From: Microbacterium sp. BH-3-3-3
Lineage (GTDB): Bacteria; Actinomycetota; Actinomycetes; Actinomycetales; Microbacteriaceae
Length of the DNA: 64,000 nt
Assembly (NCBI RefSeq): GCF_007679045.1
Contig: NZ_VEFS01000001.1
Coordinates: 1,156,151-1,220,150, forward strand
Reading direction: 5' to 3'
Shown here: positions 1-8,837 of the stretch, one piece after another
Numbering within the stretch: the first letter of the stretch is position 1
Layout: each line of letters begins with the position of its first letter
Made by a program: the position numbers and the translations under genes
Notes under the pieces: model-generated
Told to the model about the DNA's origin: nothing
What the model saw: only the letters and a program-made list of their open reading frames with translations
Databases searched by the model: none

Positions 1-582
1 CAGGAGCGTCAGGGCGTCCCAGTTGCCGAGGTAGCCGAGGAACGGCGGCAGCCAGCCGGCCCCGATCGCCGTGAAGCTGTCGGGGAGACCGCTGATCGTA
101 CCGCCGGTGAGCAGCACCAGGGTGAGACCGCGGAACAGCAGCATGCCGGCGAGGGTGACGATGAAGGCGGGTATGCCGACGAACGCGACCCAGAATCCCT
201 GCCACGCGCCGACGATCGCGCCGACGACGAGCGAGAGGACGACCGCGAGGTACCAGGGCAGACCCCACTGGTTCATCGCGATCGCCGCGATCGCGCCGAC
301 CATGGCCACGACGGAGCCGACCGAGAGGTCGATGTGCCCGGCGATGATGACCATGACCATGCCGATCGCGAGGATCAGCACGTAGGCGTTCTGCTGGATG
401 AGGTTGTTGACGTTGCCCGGCAGCAGCAGGCGACCGCCGGTAAGCACCTGGAACAGCGCGATGATGATGACGAGTGCGGCGAGGATGCCGAACTGACGGA
501 AGTTGATGCGCGACAGGATGCCGCGACGGCGCGGCCCCGGTTGCGTCGGCGCCTCGACCGTCTGGGTGGATGCGGTGGCCAT
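1..582 (-). CDS. mmsB: multiple-monosaccharide ABC transporter permease, 3' end beyond window
   Basis: Inner-membrane permease of a ChvE/MmsAB-type sugar importer. The frame is open from an ATG at 582 to the window edge, so only the first 194 codons are visible. After a charged N-terminus of about 30 residues, hydrophobic segments begin (FGILAALVIIIALF), followed by AGHIDLSVGSVVAM, the conserved loop typical of ribose/xylose-type permeases (BPD_transp_2 family). It starts 5 bases after the ATPase stop at 588, so the order on the minus strand is binding protein, ATPase, permease, the usual chvE-gguA-gguB order. The C-terminal half is not in the window. Family assignment is firm; the transported sugar is not visible. 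Confidence 0.88.
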   Translation of the reverse strand, partial: MATASTQTVEAPTQPGPRRRGILSRINFRQFGILAALVIIIALFQVLTGGRLLLPGNVNNLIQQNAYVLILAIGMVMVIIAGHIDLSVGSVVAMVGAIAAIAMNQWGLPWYLAVVLSLVVGAIVGAWQGFWVAFVGIPAFIVTLAGMLLFRGLTLVLLTGGTISGLPDSFTAIGAGWLPPFLGYLGNWDALTLL

Positions 583-587
583 TGCTC

Positions 588-2117
588 TCAGTTCCTTCCG
601 GCGGTCATGTGCCGCATGAGCGTCTCCTGGGTCGCGTCGTCGCGGCTGACCTCGGCCGTGATGCGTCCCTCGGAGATGGTGTAGATACGGTCGGAGAGGC
701 CGATGACCTCGGGCAGCTCCGACGAGATGACGATGACGGCCTTACCCTGGGCCGCGAGTTCGTTGATGATTCCGTAGATCTCGTACTTCGCACCCACGTC
801 GATGCCGCGGGTCGGCTCGTCGAGGATCAGCACGTCGGGTCCGGTGAACATCCACTTCGACAGCACGACCTTCTGCTGGTTGCCGCCCGAGAGCCGCCCC
901 GTGATCGCCGCGACGCTGGGCGCCTTGATGTTCATCTTGTAGCGGTACGAATCGGCGACCTTGTACTCGCGGTACCGGTCGACGACGCCCAGGCGCGCGA
1001 GACGGGCGAGGGCGGATGCCGAGACGTTGACCTGGATGTCGCCGATGAGGTTCAGACCGTACTTCTTGCGGTCTTCGGTGGCGTACGCGATGCCGTGCTT
1101 GATCGCGGCGTCGACCGTGCGCACGTCGATGGCCTTGCCGTTCTTGTAGACCTCGCCCGAGATGCCGGTGCCGTACATGCGCCCGAAGATGCTCATCGCG
1201 AGCTCGGTGCGGCCGGCGCCCATGAGACCGGCGAAGCCGACGATCTCTCCCGCGCGCACCATGAACGAGGCGTCGTCGATGACCACGCGCTCGGTGTCGA
1301 CCGGGTGGTGAACGGTCCAGTTCTCGACGCGGAACAGCTCTTCGCCGATGTCGGGCTCGCGCGGCGGGAAGAGGCTGTTCAGGTCGCGACCGACCATGGC
1401 GCGGATGATGCGCCCCTCGTCGGTCTCGGGGTCGTCCCGCATCATCGTCTCGATCGTGCGACCGTCGCGGATGATGGTGATGCGGTCCGAGATTCGCAGC
1501 ACCTCTTTGAGCTTGTGGCTGATGATGATGCAGGTGATGCCCTGCGCGCGCAGCTGGTCGATGAGGTCGAGCAGGTGCGCGGAGTCGTCGTCGTTGAGCG
1601 CGGCGGTCGGCTCGTCGAGGATGAGAAGCTTGACCTCTTTGGCCAGCGCCTTGGCGATCTCGACGAGCTGCTGCTTGCCGACGCCGAGCTCGAAGATCTT
1701 CGTCGCCGGGTTCTCGCGCAAACCCACGCGCTTGAGCAGTTCGGCGGCGGCGGTATTGGTGGCGTTCCAGTCGATGACGCCGCGGCGCGACTTCTCGTTG
1801 CCGAGGAAGATGTTCTCGGCGATCGAGAGGTACGGGCTCAGCGCCAGCTCCTGGTGGATGATGACGATGCCGGCGGCCTCGCTGTCGTTGATCGAGCGGA
1901 AGGCCATCTGCTCGCCCTCGAGGGTGATCGTCCCGTCGAAGCTGCCGGTCGGGTAGACGCCGCTCAGCACCTTCATGAGCGTCGACTTGCCCGCGCCGTT
2001 CTCGCCGCAGACGGCGTGCACCTCACCCCGGTACACGTCGATCGACACGTCGGCCAGGGCCGGCACGCCGTTGAACGACTTCGAGATCCCCGACATACGC
2101 AGGATCGGTTCGGTCAT
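588..2117 (-). CDS. mmsA: multiple-monosaccharide ABC transporter, tandem ATP-binding protein
   Basis: Cytoplasmic energising subunit of the sugar importer, 509 residues with two ABC domains in tandem, the usual length for MmsA/GguA/XylG proteins. Domain 1 has Walker [10 protein letters not shown] at residues 38-46 and Walker [12 protein letters not shown]. Domain 2 has the signature LSGGNQQKV and [13 protein letters not shown], with a degenerate Walker A as is normal for this family. The frame stays open further upstream, but the ATG at 2117 is chosen because GGAGAGGGAC lies just before it and the upstream codons are a low-complexity Gly/Pro stretch from the intergenic repeat. It lies between the binding protein (stop 2248) and the permease (start 582). 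Confidence 0.92.
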   Translation of the reverse strand: MTEPILRMSGISKSFNGVPALADVSIDVYRGEVHAVCGENGAGKSTLMKVLSGVYPTGSFDGTITLEGEQMAFRSINDSEAAGIVIIHQELALSPYLSIAENIFLGNEKSRRGVIDWNATNTAAAELLKRVGLRENPATKIFELGVGKQQLVEIAKALAKEVKLLILDEPTAALNDDDSAHLLDLIDQLRAQGITCIIISHKLKEVLRISDRITIIRDGRTIETMMRDDPETDEGRIIRAMVGRDLNSLFPPREPDIGEELFRVENWTVHHPVDTERVVIDDASFMVRAGEIVGFAGLMGAGRTELAMSIFGRMYGTGISGEVYKNGKAIDVRTVDAAIKHGIAYATEDRKKYGLNLIGDIQVNVSASALARLARLGVVDRYREYKVADSYRYKMNIKAPSVAAITGRLSGGNQQKVVLSKWMFTGPDVLILDEPTRGIDVGAKYEIYGIINELAAQGKAVIVISSELPEVIGLSDRIYTISEGRITAEVSRDDATQETLMRHMTAGRN

Positions 2118-2209
2118 GGTGTGTCCCTCTCCCGCCCCTCCGGGCGGCTGTTCGGCTCCACCGCCCGCAGGCGGCTCTACTGCTCCACCGCCCGAAGGCG
2201 GCACGGGGA

Positions 2210-2239
2210 GCGGCGGGGCGGGCGAACCCGCCCCGCCGC
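2210..2239. other. intergenic hairpin between sugar-binding protein and ATPase genes
   Basis: A perfect 13-bp GC stem (2210-2222 with 2227-2239) encloses a CGAA loop, 8 bases after the binding-protein stop codon. There is no T tract. Hairpins here commonly stabilise the binding-protein part of the transcript or reduce read-through into the ATPase gene; that role is inferred. The adjoining 2130-2205 bases carry two near-identical copies of a CCACCGCCCG-rich unit. Confidence 0.6.
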
Positions 2240-2247
2240 AGAGTGGA

Positions 2248-3369
2248 TCAGAGCCCGACGTCGGAGGCCTTGAGGAAGCCCGAGTCGATGAGCTTGGACT
2301 GCACGTCGTCCTTGACGACGACCTCGGGCGTCAGCAGGTACGAGGGCACGACCTTCTTGCCGTTGTCGTAGGTCTTGGTGTCGTTGACCTCGACGGTCTT
2401 GCCGTCCTTGATCTCCTGGATCATCGTGAAGACGCGGTCACCCAGCGCGCGGGTGTCCTTCCAGACGGTCATCGACTGCGTGCCGTCGAGGATCGCCTTG
2501 ACGTTGGCCTTGTCGGCGTCCTGACCCGTGATGATCGGGTAGTCGGCACCGGCGGTGTAGCCGGCCGACTTCAGCGAGGCCTCGATGCCGATGGCCAGGC
2601 TGTCGTTGGGCGAGAGCACCACGTTGACCTTCTTGCCGTCGCCGTAGAACGACGACAGACGGTTGTCCATCTCGGCCTGGGCCTTGTCGGACGCCCAGCC
2701 CTGGATGCCGATCGACGCCCACGCGTCGTCGTTCGCGGGCGACTTACCGCTGGGGACGACCAGCTTGCCGCTGTCGACGTAGGGCTTGAGCACGTCCCAC
2801 GCACCGGCGAAGAAGAACTTCGCGTTGTTGTCGTCGGGGCTGCCGGCGAAGGGCTCGAGGTTGAAGGGGCCCTTGCCGTCCTTCAGGCCGAGCTGGTCTT
2901 CGATGAACTGGCCCTGCAGGGTGCCGACCTTGTAGTTGTCGAAGGTGGCGTAGTAGTCGACGTTCTCGCTGCCGTTGATGAGACGGTCGTAGGCGATGAC
3001 GGTGGCGTTCTGCGACTTGGCCTCTTCGAGCACCGGGCCGAGGGTCGAGCCGTCGATCGCGGCGATCACGAGGATCTTCGCGCCGCCCGAGATCTGGTTC
3101 TGGATCTGGCTGATCTGCTGGTCGGTCTTGTTGTCGGCGTACTGCAGGTCGACCGTGCAGCCGGCATCCGTCAGCTTCTTCTGCAGCTGCTCGCCGTCGT
3201 TGATCCAGCGCTCCAGGCTGCGGGTCGGCATCGCGATGCCGACGTTGCACTCTCCGGTTCCGCCGGAGGCAGCGGCGCCGCCGCCGTCGGCCGGACGGGT
3301 GGAGCTGCAGGCTCCGAGACCCACCGCGAGAGCGGCGATGGCCGCTCCGGTCAAGATTTTCTTCAGCAT
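2248..3369 (-). CDS. chvE: ChvE-like multiple-sugar-binding lipoprotein
   Basis: Extracytoplasmic solute-binding protein that delivers sugars to MmsAB. The 373-residue product has a signal peptide ([19 protein letters not shown]) with a lipobox ending in LGAC, so it should be lipid-anchored. The mature part follows the ChvE pattern: [69 protein letters not shown] and [17 protein letters not shown]. It is the first gene of the minus-strand sugar operon, downstream of an AT-rich promoter region. Known ChvE relatives bind galactose, arabinose, glucose or xylose; which one applies here cannot be told. Confidence 0.92.
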   Translation of the reverse strand: MLKKILTGAAIAALAVGLGACSSTRPADGGGAAASGGTGECNVGIAMPTRSLERWINDGEQLQKKLTDAGCTVDLQYADNKTDQQISQIQNQISGGAKILVIAAIDGSTLGPVLEEAKSQNATVIAYDRLINGSENVDYYATFDNYKVGTLQGQFIEDQLGLKDGKGPFNLEPFAGSPDDNNAKFFFAGAWDVLKPYVDSGKLVVPSGKSPANDDAWASIGIQGWASDKAQAEMDNRLSSFYGDGKKVNVVLSPNDSLAIGIEASLKSAGYTAGADYPIITGQDADKANVKAILDGTQSMTVWKDTRALGDRVFTMIQEIKDGKTVEVNDTKTYDNGKKVVPSYLLTPEVVVKDDVQSKLIDSGFLKASDVGL

Positions 3370-3491
3370 GTGATCTGCGTTCCTCTCTGAACTGCAGGGA
3401 CCCTCATGGTCGTACCCGCGCCCTCCCCGGCGTCGGATCGGGTACGTCGTCGTCCCGGCTGTGTGACCCGTCGAATTATGACGGCTCCGAA

Positions 3492-3520
3492 AAAATATCC
3501 ACCCGGTGGGGTTTTGTCTA
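3492..3520 (-). promoter_or_regulatory. putative promoter of the sugar ABC operon
   Basis: In an AT-rich island within the 237-base gap 3370-3606, the minus strand reads TAGACA (3520-3515), a 17-base spacer, then TATTTT (3497-3492). The spacer contains the palindrome CCACC-C-GGTGG (3499-3509), a plausible repressor site. The leader to the ATG at 3369 is about 110 bases. Apart from this the gap shows nothing recognisable. Confidence 0.4.
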
Positions 3521-3606
3521 TAGCCACGTCAAAATTACGCACACCGTGACCTGAGCGTGATTTTCGGCCCGGCGCAGGCATCGGACAGCGGCCTCGACGA
3601 GGCCGG

Positions 3607-4176
3607 TCAGCGCGTGTCGTGGTCGCGCCCGGACCACAGGTCGCCGCACTCCACGAGCTCGGCGTCTTGCGCGATGAGGTACGGCCGCGCCCCGATGTCG
3701 CCGCGGACCGACGCCGCCAGCGGCGCCCAGTGCGCTCGGCCGAGCAGCACCGGATGCCCCGGCGCGCCCTCGTAAGTCGCCTGCGCGAGGGCGTCGGGCG
3801 CGGCCCGTCGGGCGAGACGCGCCACTGCCGCGGGCGACACCTCCGGAGTGTCGACGGGCAGCACGACGACGGCGGTCGAGGTTCCGGATGCCAGCGCTCC
3901 GAGCCCCGCGCGCAGAGACGCCGCCATGCCCGTGGCCCAGTCGTCGACCCGTACGATCCGGGCGCTCGGGGGCACGAGGGGGGCCGCCTCGTCGGCCGCC
4001 GCGCCGAGTGCGACGACGACCTCGCGGCATCCACCCTCGACGAGGGCACGCACCGCGAGGGCCAGCCACGGGGCGCCTGCGGAGGTGCGCGCGAGGGCCT
4101 TGGGGCCGCCGAAGCGCCGCCCGGCACCGGCCGCCAGCACGAGCCCCGACGTCGGCACGGGAGGGTCGGTGGCCAT
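3607..4176 (-). CDS. MobA/MocA-like NTP transferase
   Basis: Putative molybdenum-cofactor nucleotidyltransferase (MobA/MocA superfamily), 189 residues. The N-terminal nucleotide-binding loop LAAGAGRRFGGPKAL occupies residues 14-28, and PVDTPEVS is the metal-binding aspartate region (DxP type). The ATG at 4176 is used; a GTG two codons upstream (4182) is also possible. It diverges from xdhC, 51 bases away. This is the usual neighbourhood for MocA proteins that supply cytidylated cofactor to xanthine-dehydrogenase-type enzymes, and such an enzyme is present at 45581-49269. MobA (GMP) and MocA (CMP) specificity cannot be separated from the sequence alone. Confidence 0.75.
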   Translation of the reverse strand: MATDPPVPTSGLVLAAGAGRRFGGPKALARTSAGAPWLALAVRALVEGGCREVVVALGAAADEAAPLVPPSARIVRVDDWATGMAASLRAGLGALASGTSTAVVVLPVDTPEVSPAAVARLARRAAPDALAQATYEGAPGHPVLLGRAHWAPLAASVRGDIGARPYLIAQDAELVECGDLWSGRDHDTR

Positions 4177-4188
4177 GGTCACGACAGC

Positions 4189-4220
4189 GTAGCGTGCGCG
4201 AAACACGCCCCGACTACCGT
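4189..4220 (+). promoter_or_regulatory. xdhC promoter with GlnR-like box
   Basis: GTAGC-N6-GAAAC (4189-4204) differs by one position from the actinobacterial GlnR half-site GTnAC-N6-GAAAC. It is followed by the -10-like TACCGT (4215-4220), which lies 7 bases before the xdhC ATG and implies a leaderless or nearly leaderless transcript. The box sits in the divergent region shared with the MobA-like gene. Confidence 0.45.
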
Positions 4221-4227
4221 CGCCGAC

Positions 4228-5208
4228 ATGCTCGAACTGGCCGCCGATCTGGTGCCGCTGCTGGCGGCCGACGTGCCCGTCGCGGCGGTCACGGTGACCG
4301 CTGTCGTGCGCAGCGCACCGCGCGGAGTGGGGGCGACGCTCGCCGTCACCCGCGACGCGCGCGTGATCGGATCGATCTCGGGCGGGTGCGTCGAGAACGA
4401 CGCGGTCATGCTCGGCCTCGACGCTCTGCGCACCGGCTCGGTGCGTCGCGCGCGCTTCGGTTTCACCGACGACGGCACCGTCACCCCGATCGCGGCCGGG
4501 CTCGCATGCGGCGGGGCCGTCGACGTCGTCGCCTACCCGGTCGAGGCGTCCGCCCTGCCCGCCCTCGAGGCCGCACGCGCCGGACGCGAAGCCACCGTGC
4601 ACCTCACCCTCGACGGAGACCCCCTCGTGCTGCACCGGCCGGCGCTCCCCCGCCTGCTGGTCCTGGGCGCGGGCGAGCACGCCGCGGCGCTCTGCCGGCT
4701 GGGTGCCGCGGCGGGCTTCGCCGTGACCGTCTGCGACGACTGGGCGCTGCTGGTGACGGCCGAGCGCTTCCCCGACGCGAGCGAGCTCGTCGTCGCCGCA
4801 CCCCACGAGTTCCTCGCCGCGCTCGACGACGTCGATGAGCGCACCGCCGTCTGCGTGCTCACCCACGACGAACGCCTCGACGTCCCCGCCCTCGCCACCG
4901 CACTGCGCATGCCGGTGGGCTTCGTCGGCGCGATGGGCGCGCGGGCGACCGTCGCGCGACGCGCGGCGCTGCTGCGCGCGGCGGGGGTGACCGACGCGGA
5001 GCTCGCCCGGCTGCACTCCCCCCTCGGCCTCGACCTCGGCGGACGCACGCCCGAAGAGACCGCCCTGTCGGTGATCGCCGAGATCGTCGCGAGCCGCAAC
5101 CAGGCGAGCGCCCGCCCGCTCCGCGAAGGACGCGGGCCGCACCTCCACGCCGTCAGCGACACGGATGCCGAGGCGGTCGCCGCCTCGTGCGCGGTGAGGA
5201 TCGCGTGA
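4228..5208 (+). CDS. xdhC: XdhC/CoxI-family molybdoenzyme maturation factor
   Basis: Accessory protein that binds molybdenum cofactor and inserts or protects its sulfurated form for xanthine-dehydrogenase-type enzymes. The 326-residue protein has the N-terminal XdhC_CoxI domain with SGGCVE at residues 51-56 and GLACGG at 91-96, then a C-terminal Rossmann-like domain beginning LLVLGAGEHAAAL (143-155) and ending with GRTPEETALSVIAEIVA. The ATG at 4228 is supported by the -10 element 7 bases upstream. The frame continues 600 bases upstream as an artefact across the divergent gene. The stop overlaps the next start (GTGA). The likely client enzyme lies 41 kb away in this window. Confidence 0.88.
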   Translation: MLELAADLVPLLAADVPVAAVTVTAVVRSAPRGVGATLAVTRDARVIGSISGGCVENDAVMLGLDALRTGSVRRARFGFTDDGTVTPIAAGLACGGAVDVVAYPVEASALPALEAARAGREATVHLTLDGDPLVLHRPALPRLLVLGAGEHAAALCRLGAAAGFAVTVCDDWALLVTAERFPDASELVVAAPHEFLAALDDVDERTAVCVLTHDERLDVPALATALRMPVGFVGAMGARATVARRAALLRAAGVTDAELARLHSPLGLDLGGRTPEETALSVIAEIVASRNQASARPLREGRGPHLHAVSDTDAEAVAASCAVRIA

Positions 5209-6503
5209 GCGTCGTCGTCGTGACGGGCGCGGTCGCCGTGCTCGAAGGACCCGGTCGCGTGCGCACCGGCGACGTCGTCATCGACGACGGGATCGTGGTC
5301 GAGTCCGCGGACACCACCGGAGCGCGCATCATCGACGCCACGGGCTGCGTGGTGACGGCCGGACTCGTCAACGCCCACCACCACCTGCTGCAGACGGCGT
5401 TCCGCACGCTGCCGGGCACGCGCGGCCTCCCGATGCGCGAGTGGCTGCCCGCGATGGCCGCGGCCTACGGTGCCGCGGGCGTCGACCCCGAACTGACCGG
5501 ACTCGCGGCGAGCGCGGGTCTCGCCGAGGCCCTGCTGAGCGGAGTGACCACGGTCGCCGACCACCACCTGACGTGGCCGGAGGGCGCCGACCACGTCGGC
5601 ATGGCACGCGCCGCGGCCGCCGCCGCAGCCGACCTCGGGGCCCGGCTCGTGTTCGTGCGCGGCGCCGCTCGCGACGACCCCCAAGAGGCCGCCGCCTCGG
5701 CCGAAGCGATCGTCGAGGCCCTCGTCGCCGAACGCCCCGACGGGGTCAGCATCGACGGCATGCTGCAGGTCGCCGTGGGCCCGGCCGGCGTGCACAGCGA
5801 CCCGCGCGAGACCTTCGACCTGCTCGGCGAGGTCGCGCGACGCCACGGACTGCGGCGCCGCACCCAGGCCAACGAGGTCGTCGACGTCGAGGTCGCCCTC
5901 GAGCGCTACGGCCGGCGGCCGATCGACCTGCTGCAGGACTGGGGGTGGGTGGATGCCGATGTGACGCTCGCTCACCTGTGCGACGTCACCGCCGACGAGA
6001 TCTCGCGCCTCGCGGCCGCCGGAGTCACGGCGACGCACGCCCCCGGCTGCGATGTGCCCATGGGCTGGGGCGTCGCCCCTGTCCGACGCCTGCTCGACGC
6101 CGGCATCCCGGTGGGCCTCGGCACGAGCGGCGGCGGCAGCAACGACGCCGGGCATCTGCTGGCCGATGCGCGCCTGGCGATGCAGGTCTCGGCCCTGGTG
6201 GGCCCGCAGCTGCCGGCATCCGAGGTTCTGACGATGGCGACGGCGGGCTCGGCCGACGGACTCGGCCGACCCGAACTGGGCCGACTCACCCCCGGGTCGG
6301 CGGGCGACGTGTGCGTCTGGGACGTGTCGGGAGTCGCCGACGCGGGCGTGGCCGATCCGATCGCCGGACTGCTGTGGGCTGCGCCCGGGCGCCGACCGCG
6401 CACGGTGATCGTGGGCGGTCGGGTCGTCGTCGACGAGGCGCGACTGGTCGACGCCGACGAGGCCGAGATCGTCGCCCGGCTGTTCGAGAGGGTGGGACGA
6501 TGA
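5205..6503 (+). CDS. amidohydrolase, guanine/8-oxoguanine deaminase-like, with altered metal site
   Basis: TIM-barrel amidohydrolase of the 8-oxoguanine deaminase/AtzB/TrzA type, 432 residues. The GTG at 5205 overlaps the xdhC stop. VTAGLVNAHHHLLQTAFR carries the first metal motif (HHH at 58-60), and the strand-6 histidine is kept in TLAHLCDV. Two usual metal or catalytic positions differ. The strand-5 motif normally reads THxxE but here is RTQANEV (His to Gln). The strand-8 motif normally reads GTDG but here is GLGTSGGGSND (Asp to Ser). Either the enzyme uses a different chemistry or it is catalytically impaired. Cotranscription with xdhC and a cupin regulator places it in purine metabolism. 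Confidence 0.75.
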   Translation: MSVVVVTGAVAVLEGPGRVRTGDVVIDDGIVVESADTTGARIIDATGCVVTAGLVNAHHHLLQTAFRTLPGTRGLPMREWLPAMAAAYGAAGVDPELTGLAASAGLAEALLSGVTTVADHHLTWPEGADHVGMARAAAAAAADLGARLVFVRGAARDDPQEAAASAEAIVEALVAERPDGVSIDGMLQVAVGPAGVHSDPRETFDLLGEVARRHGLRRRTQANEVVDVEVALERYGRRPIDLLQDWGWVDADVTLAHLCDVTADEISRLAAAGVTATHAPGCDVPMGWGVAPVRRLLDAGIPVGLGTSGGGSNDAGHLLADARLAMQVSALVGPQLPASEVLTMATAGSADGLGRPELGRLTPGSAGDVCVWDVSGVADAGVADPIAGLLWAAPGRRPRTVIVGGRVVVDEARLVDADEAEIVARLFERVGR

Positions 6504-7126
6504 CGACCATGGCCCCCGCGATTTCCGCCGAGACGACGCCCACGAGCGAAGAGCGCCTCGGCGCCCACCTGCGCGGACTCCGCAAGGCGCGCGGCCTCAC
6601 CCTCACCCAGCTCGCCGAAGCGGCCACCCTGTCGCACCCCTTCCTCAGCCAGCTCGAGCGCGGCCTCGCCCGCCCCAGCATGGCCAGCCTCGAGAGGCTC
6701 GCCCGCGCCCTCGGCACGAGCCGCGTCGAACTGATCGCCGCCTCGGAGCCCCCGCGCGCCGACCACGACGCGCAGCCCTCGTTCGTCGCCGCGGGTGAAG
6801 GCGTCGTCGGCCCCTACGCCGAGGGCACCGCCCGCCTGCTGGCCGAGGGACCCCGGCGCTTCGAACCGCTGGAGTTCACCGGCTCGAACGATCAGCCCGG
6901 CGATCACTACGTTCACGACGAAGACGAGTTCCTCACCGTGCTCGAGGGCTCGGTCGTGATCTCGTTCGGTCCCTTCGGCGAGCGCACGCTGCACGTCGGC
7001 GACTCCGTCTACTGCCGGTCGGGCACACCGCACCGCTGGCACTCGCCCGGCGGGCGCACCTACCGCCTTCTCATCGTCAAAGAGGTCGTGCACGGCGACG
7101 GCGCCGACGACGCGACCGACGTCTAG
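6500..7126 (+). CDS. XRE-family regulator with C-terminal cupin domain
   Basis: One-component transcription factor, 208 residues. A helix-turn-helix (about residues 17-72: LGAHLRGLRKARGLTLTQLA, SHPFLSQLERGLARPS) is joined to a small-molecule-sensing cupin barrel (about 130-198: HYVHDEDEFLTVLEG, VGDSVYCRSGTPHRWHSPGG). The ATG at 6500 overlaps the stop of the amidohydrolase (ATGA), so the two are translationally coupled. Cupin-type XRE regulators often sense a substrate or product of the neighbouring enzymes, so control of the xdhC operon or the wider purine set is likely but unproven. A second regulator of this architecture lies at 61139. Confidence 0.85.
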   Translation: MTTMAPAISAETTPTSEERLGAHLRGLRKARGLTLTQLAEAATLSHPFLSQLERGLARPSMASLERLARALGTSRVELIAASEPPRADHDAQPSFVAAGEGVVGPYAEGTARLLAEGPRRFEPLEFTGSNDQPGDHYVHDEDEFLTVLEGSVVISFGPFGERTLHVGDSVYCRSGTPHRWHSPGGRTYRLLIVKEVVHGDGADDATDV

Positions 7127-7141
7127 CGAACAGGAGTTCTC

Positions 7142-8089
7142 GTGAGTGCAGGGGTGACCTTCGACGCGGTGGTCCGCGAGAGGCGCGACGCCGCCGACGG
7201 CGTGATCGTGCTCGACCTCGAGCGCGCGACCGGCACCCTGCCGCACTGGTCACCCGGGGCGCACATCGACGTCGTGCTGCCGGGCGGCATCGAGCGCCAG
7301 TACTCGCTGTGCGGGTCGCCCACCGCCCGCGGCACGTGGCGCATCGGCGTGCTGCGCGAGCGCGAGGGCTCGGTGTGGCTGCACGAGAACGCACAGGTCG
7401 GAGAGACCCTGCGCGTGCGGGGACCGGCCAACCACTTCCTCTTCGCCCCCACCGCGGGGCGGTCGTACGTCTTCGTCGCCGGGGGCATCGGCATCACCCC
7501 GATCCTGCCCATGCTCGAGGCGGCGGAGGCCGCGGGAACGACGTGGACCCTGCTGTACACCGGGCGCTCACGGCGCACGATGGCGTTCGTCGACGAGCTC
7601 GAGCAGCGCTACGGCGATCGCGTCGAGGTCTTCGCCGCCGACGAGGGGCGCCGCCTCGACCTCGGTGCGCGGTTCGCCACCCCCGTCGCGCGCGAGGTCG
7701 TCTACGCGTGCGGGCCCGCTCGGCTGCTCGAGGGACTGGATGCCGCCATGGCCGGCTGGCCGCGCGGGAGCCTGCACGTCGAGCGTTTCGAGGCCAAGGT
7801 GCTCGGCCCGCCGGTGTGGGCGGAGCCGTTCGAGGTCGACCTGATGATGTCGGGCCTCACAGTGACCGTCCCGCCCGAGCGCTCGATCCTCGACGTGGTG
7901 GAGGAGCAGGGCATCGTCGTGCCCTCCAGCTGCCGCGTCGGCACGTGCGGAACGTGCGAGGTCGCTGTCATCGACGGCGACATCGAGCACCGCGACTCGG
8001 TGCTGTCACCCGAGGAGCAGGACGCCAACCGCACGATGATGCCGTGCGTCTCGCGCGCGGCCTGCCCGCGGATCACGCTCGAACTGTAG
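7142..8089 (+). CDS. phthalate-dioxygenase-reductase-like flavoprotein (FMN, NAD, 2Fe-2S)
   Basis: Electron-transfer flavoprotein of 315 residues with three modules in the order of phthalate dioxygenase reductase and vanillate demethylase VanB. These are a flavin-binding barrel (RQYSL at 52-56), an NAD-binding domain (GGIGITP at 114-120) and a C-terminal plant-type 2Fe-2S ferredoxin (SSCRVGTCGTC, with a distal Cys in MMPCVSRA). It should move electrons from NADH to a Rieske-type oxygenase. It starts with GTG 15 bases after the regulator stop, behind an AGGAG-type site. No Rieske oxygenase alpha subunit is encoded nearby, so the acceptor is unknown. The gene is followed directly by the repeat array, which may mark a rearrangement. 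Confidence 0.85.
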   Translation: MSAGVTFDAVVRERRDAADGVIVLDLERATGTLPHWSPGAHIDVVLPGGIERQYSLCGSPTARGTWRIGVLREREGSVWLHENAQVGETLRVRGPANHFLFAPTAGRSYVFVAGGIGITPILPMLEAAEAAGTTWTLLYTGRSRRTMAFVDELEQRYGDRVEVFAADEGRRLDLGARFATPVAREVVYACGPARLLEGLDAAMAGWPRGSLHVERFEAKVLGPPVWAEPFEVDLMMSGLTVTVPPERSILDVVEEQGIVVPSSCRVGTCGTCEVAVIDGDIEHRDSVLSPEEQDANRTMMPCVSRAACPRITLEL

Positions 8090-8095
8090 GGCCAT

Positions 8096-8757
8096 AGGTC
8101 CCTGAGCCCGCACCGAGGTCCCTGAGCCCGTTCCGAGGTCCCTGAGCCCGTACCGAGGTCCCTGAGCCTGTCGAAGGGACCGCCGCCCACAGCCGCGCCC
8201 GGGGGCTTCGACAGGCTCAGCCACCTGGGTCGAGGTCCCGTAGCCTTTACCGAGGTCCCTGAGCCTGTCGAAGGGACCGGTACCCGCAGCCGCGCCCGGA
8301 GGCTTCGACAAGCTCAGCCACCTGGGGAGAGGTCCCGCGCTGTACCGAGGTCCCTGAGCCTGTCGAGGGGACCGGTACCCGCAGCCGCGCCCGGAGGCTT
8401 CGACACGCTCAGCCACCTGGGTCGAGGTCCCGCGCTGTACCGAGGTCCCTGAGCTTGTCGAAGGGGCCGGTACCCACAGCTGACCCCGGAGGCTTCGACA
8501 AGCTCAGCCACCTGGGTCGAGGTCCCGCGCTGTACCGAGGTCCCTGAGCTTGTCGAAGGGACCGCCGCCCACAGCCGCGCCCGGGGGCTTCGACAGGCTC
8601 AGCCACCTGGGTCGAGGTCGCGGGGTCTTCGACAGGCTCAGCCACCTGGGGAGAGGTCCCGCGCTATACCGAGGTCCCTGAGCTTGCCGAAGGGACCGGT
8701 ACCCACAGCCGCGCCCGGAGGCTTCGACACGCTCAGCCACCTCGGTCGAGGTCCCGC
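8096..8757. repeat. family A palindromic repeat array, about 95-bp unit
   Basis: This non-coding stretch holds about six tandem units, period roughly 95-96 bp (units begin near 8153, 8250, 8346, 8441, 8537 and 8670), preceded by three short partial copies. Each unit has two facing imperfect palindromes sharing the core CTTCGACAGGCTC or its complement: one flanked by GGTCCC/GGGACC and one by GGxGGC/GCCACC. Variation is mostly CCTG/CTTG in the core. There are no unique spacers. The same elements recur at 13.2, 24.2, 25.0 and 57.1 kb. Confidence 0.9.
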
Positions 8758-8781
8758 CTGTCCGACAACTTTGTCGAGAGG

Positions 8782-8824
8782 GTCATGCGGGGGAAATACA
8801 GCGGAAACGCACGGTTCCTAGCAT
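8782..8824 (+). promoter_or_regulatory. promoter of the cytosine-deaminase-like gene with extended GlnR-like box
   Basis: GTCAT-N6-GAAAT-N6-GAAAC (8782-8808) has the spacing of a GlnR array, in which five-base boxes are separated by six. A -10-like TAGCAT (8819-8824) follows. Transcription from here would leave a leader of about 110 bases to the GTG at 8941, carrying the 21-bp operator and a small GCCGC/GCGGC hairpin. Confidence 0.5.
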
Positions 8825-8837
8825 CGGATCATCGCCG

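Noticed and set aside
570..2273. Plus-strand open frame of 567 codons
   Set aside because: It is antisense to mmsA, which has both ABC signatures and the right length; no motif is visible in the plus-strand product.
8096..8757. CRISPR array or small genes in the repeat region
   Set aside because: The units are palindromic, about 95 bp, with no unique spacers and no cas genes nearby. The small open frames here read only the repeat (LRQAQGPR-type peptides).
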